Shown piece by piece: positions 10,551 through 20,723 of a stretch of 42,773 nt of DNA. A program made the position numbers and the translations under genes. The notes under the pieces were generated by a model, which saw only the letters and a program-made list of their open reading frames with translations, did no database searches and was not told the origin of the DNA. The DNA comes from Nemertoderma westbladi (lineage: Eukaryota; Xenacoelomorpha; Nemertodermatida; Nemertodermatidae). Position 1 is the first letter of the stretch; each line of letters opens with the position of its first letter. Where the stretch lies: the NCBI GenBank assembly GCA_032718475.1, contig JAUCBJ010004432.1:1-42773 (forward strand). The letters are read 5' to 3'.

Positions 10551-11996
10551 GCATAAAAAGGCCGTGTCCTTGCTGTACTGGTGTTTTGGAGGACATAAAA
10601 GCCATTTCTTCTGTATTTGTACTTTAGAGGACATAATCTGCAATTTCGTGACGTAAAAAGCTTGATACTCTTGAAAACAGTGTCGCTACCATGACGACGG
10701 CTAACGGCTGATATTGACACGTTGCCCCATAGCCCTGCTTTCTGTATCTGCCAATAGGATTTGAGTTGGTTTTGATTTTGACCTATCACAGATCTACTGA
10801 ACTGAATTTCCTATCTGTATGCTCATTCTCTGTGGTGGTTGAGATCTTTGTAGAATAAGGGTAGCTGGTATTCTTATAGTTATTCTTATCAGTGTTCAGT
10901 GTTGGTTATTCTAAGCCAGGAAGAACGGCTTTGGAGTATTTTTGTGTTTTTCTGCTTTAGCCTTACACTAGTAGGCTTAATTATAAGGACATATATCCGT
11001 TATCATAACATAACACACCATACCTAATCAAACAACCTGTGCATACTTTATATTGTTATACTGCTATTTACTGTCAGTTCTTCATAATATGGTTGATGAA
11101 TTATTATATTTGGAATAACGATAAATAACCCCGAAACCCAATATTCTTGATATACCGAAGGTAAGAGAGAAGGGTTACATATAACAATTGTGACTTATGT
11201 TAAAGTGGTTTGAAGTGAATCTAATGTTATTTGATAGACCCTACATGATTCGGTCCGTGTTCCTTTTATATGTGACTAAAATCAGTGAAGATCGGCAGAT
11301 TAGTGTGCAGTATTGTGCAGCATTGTGTATGAGTGAGACTGATAACGAAGCATTTCCTAAAGAATGCGCCATATATGTGAATTGTAACTAAGCCATATCG
11401 TTGTGAGTAGTTTAAGTCATAACTCTGTTTATATAGATAGAGCGCCACGTCCTAAAGGAACTGTTAATATTCCCCGAAGGTGAATAATATTGTCAGAGAT
11501 TATATAATACTGTCAGTCGAATAATACATTAGGCTTACATAGCTGTCGAAATCAATCTCCCGGGTATATCCAACGGGTGAATGATCGCGCACAGATTGGT
11601 TTCAACTAGTGTAGTGAATCAAATACTTGTTAGAGGCTAAAGCGATTTATTATCTAGAATACATCCTAATTTGGCGGGTTAAACTGCCAAAGGTCTGAAA
11701 GCGCGAACAATAACGGATATAGCTTCTGTATTGCAGTAGGCAATAAAGCTGAAGTACCGGCAACCGGTACCCAGTAGGCCTGACTACCGAACCACCCGGA
11801 CCGGTACCTACAGCAGTACAGATACAGCAGTATTATTCGATTTTGATAATTATATACCGGTAGGCCTTAATAATTAATCAGGGAGGGCCCGCCCTGGTTT
11901 TTTATTGAGATTTTTACTTATTTCTGTCAAGTTTTTATTTGTTTGTAGGCCAGTATTGAACAGAAGGCGTGTAAGCCTCATCAGATTGTACAGACA
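10551..11996. other. No gene seen
   Basis: AT-rich intergenic sequence. The few open frames are under 100 codons and lack recognisable motifs or splice context. Several ACCGGTA palindromes lie near 11760-11860. A partial, diverged start of the 288-bp unit may lie at 11940-11996. Confidence 0.4.
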
Positions 11997-12572
11997 ATTT
12001 GTAGGCTGATCTGTTGTCTGATTGTTGTTAAGTCTGAACGGATTGCAGTGTGTGTAGATCATCTGTCCGATAAAGAACGGTTAGGAAGTAGGGGCAGCAA
12101 AAGCTGTAAGGTAAACCCCCAATTAAAGAATAAGTCGTACTACTGGGTTAGAACGCATACTACCTAATCATTTCGGAGTCTGCATGTCCTGTAGTTTATT
12201 TAGGCTTGAGAGTAGTCTGCCATTGTTTAGTCTGTACTTTGTTTGTGTAGTCTGTACGGGTAGCGTATAATATTTATTTAGATAATTTGTAGGCTGGATA
12301 GTTGTCTGGCTGTTATTAGGTCTGAACGGATTGTAGTGTGTGTAGAGCCCTTGTCCGATAAAGAACGGTTAGGAAGTAGGGGCAGCCAATGCTGTAAGGT
12401 AAACCCCCAATTAAAGAATAAGTCGTACTACTGAGTTAGAACGCATACTACCTAATCATTTCGGAGTCTGCATATACCGTAGTTTGTTTAGGCTTGATAG
12501 TAGTCTGTCGGTATTTGGTCTGCATTTTGTTTGAGTAGTTTGTACGCGTAGCGTAATATTTATTATTCAGAG
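11997..12572. repeat. Tandem duplication, 288-bp unit, 2 copies
   Basis: Units at 11997-12284 and 12285-12572 align without large gaps. Their most conserved core runs from TAAAGAACGGTTAGGAAG through GAACGCATACTACCTAATC. Divergence is higher at the unit ends. It lies in the region upstream of the BEL gag and may be part of that element's LTR or leader, but no second LTR is available to prove it. From 12573 to 13498 I see no gene. Confidence 0.88.
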
Positions 12573-13498
12573 TTTATGCGATTATTCGCAACATTCATTC
12601 CCCAAGTTTGTTCCTACAATAATTGTGTTTGTTATACATACCGCTATAGTTAAATTAACCCCGGTACTACACGGGCTGCTTGGCGTAGGTAAAGACTGGT
12701 GATTTTGTGCACCGGTCACTCCAGCAGATGCCGTGGTTCTTTTAGCTGTTCAAGTATATTTAACTACTGATTATATGTTGTACAAGTACTCGTACCTAAT
12801 TTAGGGTTTAGTGTACAGTGCTTTCCAAAAGTAATTAGTGTAGGCATTATATTGTGTCGTAAAGTGGTTGATAGGCACGTTCGATTAGCTCTATTAACTT
12901 CTAGGTAGGAACACTCCGTGATACATAACGTAGTACCTATAGCGATACGGCTATAGGTCGTCAGGCGGTGGTATTTTCCTATCTGGACAACGCAGTGTAT
13001 TTACTACTACGTATTATTTTCAAATACCGCAGTACCCTGTCCGTTGTAATAACCAGATTTCTAACCCTTTGTTAGGCTGGTTTGTAGACTTCTTGTAAAA
13101 TTACCCTGAAAATTCGTATTTTGTGTTTTTTGTAAATTTTTGTGTTTATTTAGAGATTGTAATCTCACCCGAATTGTACGTAATTTGTAGTATTAAGTAA
13201 CTTAGGTAAATTAGCATTATTTGTTTTAGTGTCCTATAAGTAACACTTCACTGAAAGCGCACCGCTTTGTGTAGTGATTACTCCCCAGAAATAATAACAT
13301 TTATTTCAACATTGACAAAACCCATTAAACGGGTATATATATATTATAAATCAACTCAAACGATTTATAAATAGTAGGCCTGCCATACAACAATTAGGTC
13401 TCAATATCAGTTGGACTACTGCTTAAATAACGGCAATAAAGTAAGTTAAGGTAACCAAGTAACCCTTAAAATTCAGAAATTCAGTTATTTAAAATAAT

Positions 13499-13898
13499 TG
13501 ATATACCGGTATTTACAATAGGCTTATTATATTTATTTCTATAAATTTTAGGTTGAAATCATACCGGTATTCTGTAATTAATTCTAGTTTGTAATTATAC
13601 TTATATATATACACTATAAGTGTAAACTGCATACCGGTATTTACGATAGGCCTATTATCTTTATTTCTATAAATTTAGGCTGAAATTATACCGGTACTTT
13701 ATAATTAATTCTAGTCCAGAATTATACTTATATATGCTACAAACTGTAAGCTGTATACCGGTGTTCCCGATAGGCCTATTATATATTTATATATATTTGT
13801 GCTAAAATTATACCGGTATTCTGTGATAAAACTAGTCTGTAATAATACTTATATATACTATAAGCATACCGGTATTCTAATATATTATATATATCACG
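13499..13898. repeat. Tandem array, about 125-bp unit, 3 copies plus a partial
   Basis: Units start at ATACCGGTATTTAC-type sequence near 13502, 13630 and 13756, with a partial at 13867. Each has AGGCCTATTAT, a second ACCGGTA site about 60 bp later and CTTATATATA. Period shrinks from about 128 to 111 by deletions. It lies just upstream of the BEL gag start. Confidence 0.8.
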
Positions 13899-14010
13899 CT
13901 ACGCTGAGTAGCAGTATCGGTAATTAATTACTAGGCTAGCAGTTAATACTGAATTACTAGACTTGCTTAGACTGTAATATAGCAGTAGGCATCCAACTGT
14001 ACAAACAAAC

Positions 14011-17000
14011 ATGTCTGACACAAGGCAAACTCTGTCAGATAGTCTCCTAGAAACAACAGTCTGTTTATCAGATAGGAGTATAGAGAATCCCAGACCGAGG
14101 TATGAAACCCCTCCTACTGTAAGAAAGACAACCCCTACAGTAGCTGTGTCAGAACCTAGGTTAGTAGAAGCAATTTCGCAATTCGCGAAGTTAGTGAAGC
14201 GCCGTAGGTCTATCATCGGTACTCGGGCCCAAGTTAAGCGGGATCAAGAAGCAGCTGCCAAACAGCAGCAACCTCCTAGCCAAGAACCTAGTTCTCAGCG
14301 GCCCGAGAGCTCCAGTAGTTCGGGTGCTGTTGAGCGGACGCCCGAACGCGGAGCGAAGATGGCGGATACGGTTTATGATGAACGGCCAACCTATGAAGAA
14401 TCAACCGACGCCACTTCTTCTCAAGAAGAAAGCGAAGGGACAGCGGAGGGGCCGCGAAAGAGAGATGCCATTGACATCTATCTGTCAGACTATCAACGTT
14501 TTTTAGGTGATGACGAGTTGAGGAGAAGGTTAGAGGGACTTAGCCCTAATAGTGAAGGAACCAAGCTTGTGCTGGACGCAATCGATGCGGAAATGTTAGC
14601 TGCGAACCAAGCTAAATTTGATGAACAACTCCGCATCGCTAAGGTTCAAGAAGAACAAGTAAAGAAAAAACGTATAGAAGATAGAAAGACAGCAGCAGCG
14701 GCAGTGGCAGCGGCAGAAGCGGATAGAAAAGCGGCAGAGGCAGCGGCAGAGGCAAAAGCGGCAGCGGCAGAGGCAAAAGCGGCAGCTGCGGCCGAAGCGG
14801 AAAGAAAAATAGCAGTGGCAGAAGCAGAACGGAGGGCATCTGAAGAGACAACCCAACTAGAGTTGGAAAATCTTCAAGAGAGACAAGACAACTTTAATAA
14901 ACAGTTAACAGCTAGTAATATGCAGATGATGAATCGATCTACTCCCAAAAGACAAGGTTATACATCATCTGAGGAAGGCGATACCACCGATACTGAAGGC
15001 AAAGGAAATAGATCTCGTCTAAGCAGACGTAAAAGAACATTCCACCGTCAGAAATTGCCTGATTTGCCTCCAGCTGTTAGAAGGCAACTAAATAACACCA
15101 ACTTAGGTAGTACAGAACCCACAGACCAAATAATTAAAATAGAAAGACTCCCTACTATAGTAGATGAGCCTGAAATAATTAGGCCTGTTTTTGAAATCAC
15201 CCCTTCGGTGATAGACACACCTGTACTCCCTGAAGTTACCTCTAAATTCCCTCTGCACAGTACTAAGCTACCTGTGCCCAGTAGGACTGCCCAGGAGACA
15301 GTTCGGGTCCTGGACCCCGAGCGAAATATTCCTAATTTGTCGCCCGTTGTCCCTCGTCCGCCCGCTACAACGTTGGCGACTCCCGCTTCGGCGGTCGAAT
15401 GGGTGGACGAGAGACGGCGGGGGATGGATCTCCTGCTCGGGCAGATGCAGGAGACGGTTCAGCAATTCAAGGGCACAGTAAGGGAAAGTAGGCTAGAGTT
15501 GCAAGAAGTTCAGCAAAGTATCGCGCTCGAACGCGATAAATTAGTAAATACACAAAGAGGTATACCACCACCCTCAGTAACAATGTGTCAACCTGTTAGG
15601 TCTGAAGTATCTCATGCGCAAGGTGTGGAGCCTACACGCATATATACTGCTAGCGAAGTCGAAACTCCTATAGTGAACCCTATTAAGGGTAATTATATAC
15701 CTGTTGATAATGACATTCCCTATAGAGCTGATCATAATCCGAGAAATTTATATACCGATAACTCGATATTAAATAACACGATGGCCCAAGAAAGTTTTAC
15801 GCGTCAAATGGCTAGAACCGAAGCCCGGCAAGCGGTGAAGGTGGGAGAGATAGTCAAATTCAATGGAGATGAGATGAAATGGTTACCTTTTAATGAATAT
15901 TACAAAGATAACATACAGAACTCTGTACTGTCTAATGGAGAGAAACTTAGATTCCTCATCGAGTGCTTGGAAGGACCTCCCAAGTTAATGGCGTTAAGGT
16001 TTATTGGACATCCAGACGGATTAAGACAAGTTTGGGATACACTAAACATCAGGTATGGTAATAGGAATAACATAGCTGGGTATTTGTATGCAAAGTTGGT
16101 AGCGCCCCGAAAGTTTATTAGCAGCGGGATTATAGAGTTTTCCGATGAAATTCAGGAGATCTGCAGACAATTAGATTGGCTAGGTAAGTCTCATGAGTAT
16201 CAGAGTGCTATGGTTATTAGAGCAGTGGCTTCTACTTTACCGAAGGGTGGAGTAGGTACACGCTGGGACAAGAAAGTGTTATATATGATGGAACAACAAC
16301 GACGAGACCCTACCATGGCTGATCTCATGTCATTCTTAGATGGAGAAGTGAAATTACAGCTCCTAAGGCAGTCCGGAGAGAAGACACTGGAAAACAAGGT
16401 AAGTGAGAAACCTGTTTCTAGGAGAAGGGTAACACCAGTGTGTTATACAGACGACGGCGAAAGCCAGACTTCTCAAGGAGAGGATAGCGGGAAAGACACT
16501 GAAAGATCTTATGTCAATAAAACGCCTAAAGATCAGGTAAGTAAATCCAAGTCTCGACCCAATGACGGAAGGGAACCGGTACAAAAAACCCCTCCTACGT
16601 CTCCTAAAAGAATTCAGGTGAGAAAGCCCGAGGAAAGAACAAGTGTGCACCACATAGCACAGGTTAAAGTAAGTAACATCAAGCCGAAATGTGTGCTGTG
16701 CGACGGGCCCCACCGTTTAAATGCGTGTGATAAATTCCTGAGGAAATCACTAAAGGATAGACGTGAAGTCATGTGGGATAAGCGGTTGTGTTATAATTGC
16801 CTCAGACGAGGACACCAACGGCGAACCTGTTACTCCGACGCAAGGTGTGCAAAGTGCGGCGCAAAACATCATATCTTGTTGCACACGGAATTCGAACGAA
16901 ACAGCCCGAGTCAGGTAAGTGAGTCCGAACTACATGTCCAATTCAGTGATGTGAACGACACTGATCAATCTGAGATGGAAGGATTCTATACGGACGAGTT

Positions 17001-17298
17001 CTCCGACGAAAACGAATCCTGTTACTTAATAAACACCACCGCAGTGTATCGAGCACTCATGTATGAGAAAGACACAGACAGCGACCTCACCCTAACTACT
17101 TCAGATCAACAACCATCTTGGAAAGCGCCAACTTCCAACATAGGAATCCGAGAATTTCCTGTAGTCCAGTTACGGGTCCACGGACCTCAGAAGAGCTATA
17201 TAGTGAACGCCCTCCTGGACTTCGGTAGCACAGGAACATTCATCGATAAAGAACTAGCCGAAGTCATCTTTCTGTCAAATCATCAAGTCATCAAATAA
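14011..17298 (+). CDS. BEL/Pao retrotransposon gag with truncated aspartic protease
   Basis: This 1095-residue open frame is the 5' part of a BEL/Pao polyprotein, which forms the element's capsid-like particle. The N-terminus is polar and disordered. An Ala/Glu/Lys coiled coil spans about 203-290. The gag core (DUF1759 type) spans about 610-786, with FNGDEMKWLPF and a WDTLNIRYG block. Three zinc-binding motifs lie at about 892-960: CVLCDGPHRLNAC, CYNCLRRGHQRRTC and CAKCGAKHHILLH, the usual BEL set. The retropepsin-like domain (DUF1758 type) begins near 1048, but its active site reads LLDFGSTG (Asp1070), with Phe where Ser or Thr is usual. The frame then ends, so RT, RNase H and integrase are missing. 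The last bases (17295 on) belong to the inverted repeat. The frame is otherwise intact, so the truncation looks recent. The Met at 14011 is the first in frame. Confidence 0.9.
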   Translation: MSDTRQTLSDSLLETTVCLSDRSIENPRPRYETPPTVRKTTPTVAVSEPRLVEAISQFAKLVKRRRSIIGTRAQVKRDQEAAAKQQQPPSQEPSSQRPESSSSSGAVERTPERGAKMADTVYDERPTYEESTDATSSQEESEGTAEGPRKRDAIDIYLSDYQRFLGDDELRRRLEGLSPNSEGTKLVLDAIDAEMLAANQAKFDEQLRIAKVQEEQVKKKRIEDRKTAAAAVAAAEADRKAAEAAAEAKAAAAEAKAAAAAEAERKIAVAEAERRASEETTQLELENLQERQDNFNKQLTASNMQMMNRSTPKRQGYTSSEEGDTTDTEGKGNRSRLSRRKRTFHRQKLPDLPPAVRRQLNNTNLGSTEPTDQIIKIERLPTIVDEPEIIRPVFEITPSVIDTPVLPEVTSKFPLHSTKLPVPSRTAQETVRVLDPERNIPNLSPVVPRPPATTLATPASAVEWVDERRRGMDLLLGQMQETVQQFKGTVRESRLELQEVQQSIALERDKLVNTQRGIPPPSVTMCQPVRSEVSHAQGVEPTRIYTASEVETPIVNPIKGNYIPVDNDIPYRADHNPRNLYTDNSILNNTMAQESFTRQMARTEARQAVKVGEIVKFNGDEMKWLPFNEYYKDNIQNSVLSNGEKLRFLIECLEGPPKLMALRFIGHPDGLRQVWDTLNIRYGNRNNIAGYLYAKLVAPRKFISSGIIEFSDEIQEICRQLDWLGKSHEYQSAMVIRAVASTLPKGGVGTRWDKKVLYMMEQQRRDPTMADLMSFLDGEVKLQLLRQSGEKTLENKVSEKPVSRRRVTPVCYTDDGESQTSQGEDSGKDTERSYVNKTPKDQVSKSKSRPNDGREPVQKTPPTSPKRIQVRKPEERTSVHHIAQVKVSNIKPKCVLCDGPHRLNACDKFLRKSLKDRREVMWDKRLCYNCLRRGHQRRTCYSDARCAKCGAKHHILLHTEFERNSPSQVSESELHVQFSDVNDTDQSEMEGFYTDEFSDENESCYLINTTAVYRALMYEKDTDSDLTLTTSDQQPSWKAPTSNIGIREFPVVQLRVHGPQKSYIVNALLDFGSTGTFIDKELAEVIFLSNHQVIK

Positions 17299-17812
17299 TT
17301 TCTACCTAAAATAATGTATAGTGCGCTATAGCTAGTAGAACTCTAAGGGCAATATGTTTTAGGGCGTGTGTGTGTGGGTGTGTTACAAATAAAACAATTT
17401 CGTGTATTTCCTTTTACTAGGTTTTAGTGATTTTCTGACCGAAATGATACCGTGCGCTAGCTACTAAAATAAACTAGTCGCGTTTTGTAGAACTTTATAC
17501 TCACAAATGACGTCAAAGCTCTCTCCTTCCTATCCACAACCCAATGGGCAACCACGGTGTTAGTAACTACACCCGTGATCGGCACAAACACCAGATTCTG
17601 GTTGTAAGATAAGAAATAGGGGTTAATCGCTACCGTACGTTAGCTGATCTGGTATACTAATTTAATTCTAGAACTTTGTTGCCGCGGTAGTTAGCAGCAA
17701 TACCTATCAGTACGTGGCAAGGCGCGGTAGGATATTAATAAACCTCCCTAGGCCAAGCAGTGTGCCGGTAGCAGAAATACTCCTTGCCTGATCAAATAGC
17801 TAACTCCAGACA

Positions 17813-17830
17813 GGGGGGGGGGGGGGGGGG
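17813..17830. repeat. Homopolymer G tract (18), and a second at 18000-18015 (16)
   Basis: Two pure G runs lie inside the left inverted repeat. Their partners in the right copy are C34825-34854 (30) and C34639-34655 (17). Short Pro- or Gly-rich reading frames through these tracts are artefacts of the homopolymer. Confidence 0.9.
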
Positions 17831-18468
17831 TACTAATGTACGTTCTACAAAGCGAACCGGTACCAAACAGTCAGTACTACAAATCACTAAATTATGGAAC
17901 ATATGCTGTCCATACCTATGTACTCGCGTACTGACGAATGGCAATAGTTCGCACCTGTAGGAAGTACAGGTTAACCCAGGGGTTCGTAGGACTGACAAAG
18001 GGGGGGGGGGGGGGGTGTTTCTGTCTGAATATAATTATTTGATCCTAAATTTGCGGCGTCCAGGACGGCGTAACGCTTACCCTGATCTATAGGTCTTACG
18101 GCGGGCAAGGGCGTTGAACAAAGTCTTACCTTTCTCACAAAGCGGGCGCTGCATGGCAAGTGGAGTATTTCGAAGGGCAAAGGGGGTGCGCGGTCAATCC
18201 AATGTGGGCGCTAGCGTGTTGTGGACATCTTTTCCCTGCGTTGCTGACGGCCTAACGGTCTAGGCTGTCATCTTCCCGATGTTTGGCTGTCTCAAAGTTG
18301 GACCAAAAGAAAACATGTTCAGGAATTTGCAGTATATTTACAGTTTTACAAAGGATTTATCAAATAAAGTTTCAACAAGAAACCGAATAAACTAATTTTA
18401 CAAGAATGAGTTAATAATAACGTGATAACGTTCTAAGAAGTAAGGTGGTAACCGAAGGCAAACCGGCC

Positions 18469-18476
18469 TTTTTATA
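18469..18476 (-). promoter_or_regulatory. TATA box of the left inverted repeat
   Basis: TATAAAAAGGCC reads on the minus strand. Three CCAAT-type sites lie upstream (minus-strand GGCCAATCAT at about 18565 and 18681, and ACCAATGAG at about 18712). The arrangement matches an RNA polymerase II core promoter directed leftward, through the repeat and into the antisense of the BEL gag. Confidence 0.5.
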
Positions 18477-18487
18477 CTAAATATCGC

Positions 18488-18715
18488 ACATGGAAACCAA
18501 ACAGAATTTTCCACAGCTTCACATTTGAGCAATAAAGTGCTTTGTGCCCTATGATTGGCCCAGCTCATCGTTCAACGCAATCCGGCCCTTACACTAATCT
18601 GGGACATGGAATCCTAACAGAATTTTCCACTGCCTCACATTTGAGCAATAAGATAATTTATGCCCTATGATTGGCCTGGCTCATCATTCGCTACGTTGTA
18701 CGCTTCTCATTGGTC
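18488..18715 (-). repeat. 116-bp tandem duplication carrying CCAAT boxes
   Basis: ACATGGAA...CAGAATTTTCCAC...CACATTTGAGCAATAA...CCTATGATTGGCC occurs at 18488 and again at 18604. Each unit holds one minus-strand CCAAT box. The copy nearer the TATA box is partly inside the inverted repeat. The right-hand repeat breaks inside this unit at 34130 and so lacks the CCAAT part. Confidence 0.85.
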
Positions 18716-18759
18716 CACCAATTAGCACCAAACGAAAATAAATGGCCCCAAAATACAAA

Positions 18760-18837
18760 TTTCCCGACCGGGATTCGAACTCGTAACCTATCTGTAATGT
18801 AACCAACGCCTTAACCATCTGACCACTACGCCACGAG
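18760..18837 (-). repeat. tRNA-like relic or SINE head
   Basis: The minus strand has an almost consensus pol III B box, AGTTCGAATCCC (about 18770-18784). It is preceded by a D-arm/A-box-like stretch, GTAGTGGTCAGATGGTTAAG. No proper anticodon stem or acceptor stem forms, so it is not a functional tRNA. A tRNA-derived SINE head is the best reading. Confidence 0.55.
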
Positions 18838-18840
18838 AGT

Positions 18841-19220
18841 ACCTAGGGGTTTTACGTGTACAATATGAATAGGCAATATTACATTACTATAACTTACTCA
18901 AAATACGTCGGATTTTTGAAAGTTTTTACGTTAAAGTTAAACTACAAATGCTACCTTATAGTGAAATAATTCATCAATAGTAGTCCTTGATAGCTACATA
19001 ATAAGCTTAATTAGCCATATTAATAATTATAATTGACTCGCATATTAAATTTTATCGCTATTTTAGCTTCTGTGTCAGCTTCCCATTTTATGTTGTTTTT
19101 ATTTATTTTACTTAATAAAGCCACCGGGGCGAACAAAACCGGATGAATGAATGAATGAATAGTGTCGTAATTCAGTGACACGGCCCCTCCCCCTAATAGT
19201 ATAATTAAAGATTTATTGCA
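18841..19220. other. No gene; includes an inverted scrap of the dispersed repeat
   Basis: At 19141-19190 an (ATGA)n run followed by TGTCGTAATTCAGTGACACGG is the reverse of sequence at about 40010-40105 in the other copy of the dispersed repeat. The TAGTCCTTGATAGCTAC block at 18980 matches the start of that copy at 39580. Local inversion or insertion has scrambled this copy. Confidence 0.55.
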
Positions 19221-19668
19221 TTGTTGCCCAGCTACGTATGGAATAAACAAAATGTTCTAGAACATTGTGTATTTATTAAATAGAATAAATTGCCTGCGAG
19301 GGAAGCAAATACATGCAACATTCGAATGCCCATATCTCAGCTATTTCCCAACCGAATTCAAATGTTTTTACATAATATTTGGAATCCTTGCATGGGCAGC
19401 TTTCTATTGGTACCATCAAATCACTATAAGGTTGAAGAATGATTGCACTGTGACCTGTGAAATATCACCGGAGACACATTTTTCAAACACTTGTAGCTAA
19501 AGATTGAAAGCAAAAATTAAAATTCTGGCGGCTTACCCACGGAGGAGGAGGGAGGTGAAACTATCTCTGTTTGAAATTTCATGCAATATCATTAAGATTT
19601 GTAGAAAAATTTGGGCGGGGGCCAGGTACCTGAATAACGACACTATATTCCAGGACATGGTGTATTGA
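19221..19668 (+). repeat. Dispersed repeat D, copy 1
   Basis: This matches 39590-40125 in the same orientation, with numerous substitutions. A third fragment lies at about 21255-21345. A reading frame (19267-19500) stays open in both long copies and gives similar peptides sharing ITI.LKN and EISPET, with the stop at the same place. The family therefore may carry a small conserved frame, though this may only reflect common descent. No domain is recognised. Confidence 0.85.
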
Positions 19669-19832
19669 CTGGGACTGCCTTAATTACCATAGTACTATAA
19701 GTTCTAGAATAACGCTATCTATATAATTAACATGTAGAATTACTCTCAGCAATCGTAATGTACCGTTCCTTACTACTACTAGGATCGGCATGCTGCATTG
19801 CAGCCTCATTTTTAAGAATGCAAAATTTAAAA

Positions 19833-20318
19833 TTAATAATACAATTTAAAATTGCGCCGCCACAACTCCCTATCACCCATGACATTTGCTAGATCGTCCG
19901 CATCTTCAAGGCCAGTTTCCTTTCAGATGCGTCTCAAGAAAGTCATGGGCTGTCCACCATGCTTATTCACTCCATGAGGCTGCCAAAGTACAAGATTATG
20001 AACTGGCTGGTTCTCGCGGCGAAAGCAATGTCCTGCAAAGCGGAGGCGACTTTGTTCTAGTTTCAAGCTTGGGGGAGCCAATGAGACACCTCCAATGTTA
20101 TATAGTGTCTGGTTGGAGATGTGTGCATTGTACTTGACACAATGAACCCGGCGTAGCATTCTTCTGAATGTGACATCCAGAGATTTGGTGTCCTCAGCAG
20201 TTAGAACCCAGCATGGACTCCCATAGAGGAGTACTGGAACTACTGCTGTTCTAAATAATCGGACCTTAAGTTTCCGATCAATTCTATGTGACGTCCAAAT
20301 CCTGGAAAGCCTATTCAT
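19833..20318 (-). pseudogene. Non-LTR retrotransposon (LINE) RT C-terminus
   Basis: The minus strand encodes the post-RT tail of a LINE ORF2. It has the block LFRTAVVPVLLYGSPCW, then FRRMLRRVHCV, the helical LRFAGHCFRR segment and a Pro/Gly-rich GVNKHGGQP. An in-frame TGA follows FLRRI, and beyond it the same frame continues with ETGLEDADDL and MGDRELWRR to a stop at 19833, the usual end of such proteins. The 5' part is missing, as expected from 5'-truncated insertion. The clade (RTE, CR1 or other) cannot be settled from this fragment. Part of this sequence recurs at 42225-42330. Confidence 0.85.
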
Positions 20319-20723
20319 ACACCGTTCCTTACTATTGTTGTGAAATTGATTTAAATTACTTTACTAATAAAACTGTACATAAACTGATTGATTATTCAGT
20401 GTAATATACGAGGCCTATTACATTGAATATCGACTACACCTAAAGTACCATACCGGTGCCAAACGATGTCATACGACTAACCTGTCTGTATGTACACTAC
20501 TATATGGTAAGAATTAATGAGTTACATTATGATGGAGAAACTCACATTTCCCTACTGTTTAACGAATAAATCGATAGGCGTCGTTAAAATAAAATTCAAC
20601 GGTAGATGGGCGGGATACGCATTCCCACTGCGATAGGGCGTGAATTAGATAAAAAATAACATCTGTCAGATTCGCTCTGAAGGTAGGCTACTTATTTATT
20701 TATTAAATTATAGCCGTAGATAG
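20319..20723. other. No gene seen
   Basis: AT-rich spacer between the LINE relic and the TIR element, with no repeat partner noticed. Confidence 0.4.

Larger units (their letters stand above)
17295..18522 (-). repeat. 1.23-kb inverted repeat, left copy (promoter-bearing)
   Basis: Reversed, this matches 34130-35372 almost base for base. I found only a few substitutions by eye, plus different lengths of two homopolymer tracts (18 versus 30 and 16 versus 17). On the minus strand it starts near a GTGAAGCTGTGG block, has a TATA box 50 bp in, and ends in GGTAGAAATTAT, which also supplies the stop of the BEL frame. No coding capacity is convincing. It could be an LTR or the terminal part of an unrecognised element. 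Confidence 0.93.

Noticed and set aside
11197-11391. 64-codon plus-strand frame with an overlapping minus frame
   Set aside because: Both frames are short, lack motifs and overlap, as expected by chance.
14596-14856. Leu/Cys-rich minus-strand frames opposite the Ala-rich BEL coiled coil
   Set aside because: They are antisense shadows of a GCA/GCG-rich repeat within a well-supported plus-strand gene.
18760-18837. Functional tRNA gene
   Set aside because: The B box is good, but anticodon and acceptor stems do not pair; it is at most a SINE head.
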